A DNA stretch of 6,608 bases from an uncultured Thermoanaerobacterales bacterium (lineage in GTDB: Bacteria > Bacillota > Clostridia > Christensenellales > UBA1242). The stretch's first letter is position 1. Every line of letters starts with the position of its first letter. The notes below the pieces were generated by a model. It had not been told where the DNA came from. It saw nothing but the letters and a program-made list of their open reading frames with translations, and did no database searches. Below, in pieces: positions 6,406 through 6,608 of the stretch. Location of the stretch: the NCBI GenBank assembly GCA_900557695.1, contig USTP01000056.1, positions 1 to 6,608 on the forward strand. The letters run 5' to 3'. Made by a program: the position numbers and the translations under genes.

Positions 6406-6435
6406 AAAACACCAAGCCTAGAAGCTTGGTGTTTT
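6406..6435 (-). terminator. Intrinsic terminator of the tRNA-Arg gene
   Basis: On the - strand AAAACACCAAGC (6435-6424), loop TTCTAG, and GCTTGGTGTTTT (6417-6406) form a perfect 12-bp stem followed by TGTTTG. It begins four bases after the tRNA CCA end. Confidence 0.8.
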
Positions 6436-6462
6436 GCTTGGTGCACCCAGAGAGATTCGAAC
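6422..6462 (-). repeat. Direct repeat copy 2, within the intact tRNA-Arg and its flank
   Basis: Identical over 41 bases to 6122-6162. Here the block is continuous with the full tRNA to the right. The identity stops in the T arm on one side and in the terminator loop on the other (6121 A versus 6421 G). Confidence 0.85.
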
Positions 6463-6515
6463 TCCCGACCTTTGCGTCCGTAGCGCAACGCTCTATCCAG
6501 CTGAGCTATGGGTGC
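6439..6515 (-). tRNA. tRNA-Arg (anticodon ACG)
   Basis: Read on the - strand this is a complete cloverleaf of 77 nucleotides: acceptor GCACCCA/TGGGTGC, D arm GCTC-AGCTGGATA-GAGC, anticodon arm TTGCG-CTACGGA-CGCAA, variable AGGTC, T arm GGGAG-TTCGAAT-CTCTC (one G-U pair), and an encoded ACCA end. The loop CTACGGA gives anticodon ACG, which is arginine. After A-to-I editing by TadA it would read CGU, CGC and CGA (established knowledge). All stems pair, so it should be functional. Confidence 0.96.
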
Positions 6516-6527
6516 TAAACGTTAGTT

Positions 6528-6556
6528 ATTATAGACTAGCTTTATTTTTTTGTCAA
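6528..6556 (-). promoter_or_regulatory. Perfect-consensus promoter of the tRNA-Arg gene
   Basis: On the - strand TTGACA (6556-6551), a 17-base spacer and TATAAT (6533-6528), all consensus. The start point would fall about six bases before the mature tRNA 5' end. The remaining bases to 6608 show no gene or clear signal. Confidence 0.9.
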
Positions 6557-6608
6557 GAAACATAAATAACTTTAAAAATTTTAAGCCAAGAATTCTAAAC
6601 TTTATCAA

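Larger units (their letters stand above)
6373..6473. repeat. Imperfect inverted repeat: degenerate mirror copy of the tRNA 3' half
   Basis: The + strand at 6373-6398 aligns with the tRNA (- strand, 6473 down to 6446): 23 matches in 28 columns with 3 mismatches and 2 gaps, including AAAGGT, GGGAG, CGAA and CTCTCT. Inside these arms lies the perfect terminator stem (6406-6417/6424-6435), with about 10 unpaired bases on one side between. Together the arms make a palindrome-like unit of about 100 bp centred near 6420. Confidence 0.7.

Noticed and set aside
6122..6462. CRISPR array
   Set aside because: There are only two copies of the repeat, 300 bp apart, derived from a tRNA. There is no regular spacer structure and no cas gene.
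6115..6483. 122-codon + strand open frame ending in CTQRDSNSRPLRP
   Set aside because: It reads antisense through the tRNA and its duplicated 3' end. This is the well-known spurious peptide from antisense tRNA. It has no ribosome site and it crosses hairpins and repeats.

Overview
The window is AT-rich DNA (roughly one third G+C by eye) with short gene gaps, Shine-Dalgarno sites of the AGGAGG/GGTGA type, near-consensus sigma-70-type promoters, stem-loop terminators with U tracts, a tRNA gene that encodes its own CCA, and TGA used as a stop. Together with the protein types this suggests a low-GC Bacillota (clostridial or related, probably uncultured) chromosome. The exact lineage is inference.

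Layout. (1) 3-1372, + strand: the 3' end of a thioredoxin reductase gene, coupled by an ATGA overlap to a membrane-anchored alpha/beta hydrolase. A hairpin at 1398-1432 can terminate transcription from both sides. (2) 1479-1964, - strand: a PaaI-type hotdog thioesterase with its own extended -10 promoter. (3) 2084-3864: two divergently transcribed polytopic membrane proteins. They look like paralogues of the YwaF/TP0381/TMEM164-like family and share a 137-bp promoter region carrying two 11-bp near-identical sites exactly 40 bp apart. (4) 3962-5995, + strand: a 677-residue cytosolic protein with an HEXXH zinc-protease signature and an otherwise unrecognised, charged, probably helical body. It has its own promoter and is preceded by a terminator. 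(5) 5996-6608: no convincing coding sequence. This stretch holds a tRNA-Arg(ACG) gene on the - strand with a perfect-consensus promoter and a strong terminator. Downstream of the tRNA is a 300-bp segment bounded by an exact 41-bp direct copy of the tRNA 3' end and by a degenerate inverted copy of the same sequence. Two further strong hairpins lie inside it.

The genes do not form one obvious pathway: redox housekeeping, a hydrolase, a thioesterase and membrane proteins lie in separate short transcription units. I see no recognisable defence, CRISPR, toxin-antitoxin or phage module. The two parts most likely to hold something undescribed are the HEXXH protein and the tRNA-derived repeat element, possibly an attachment-site scar or a small non-autonomous element.
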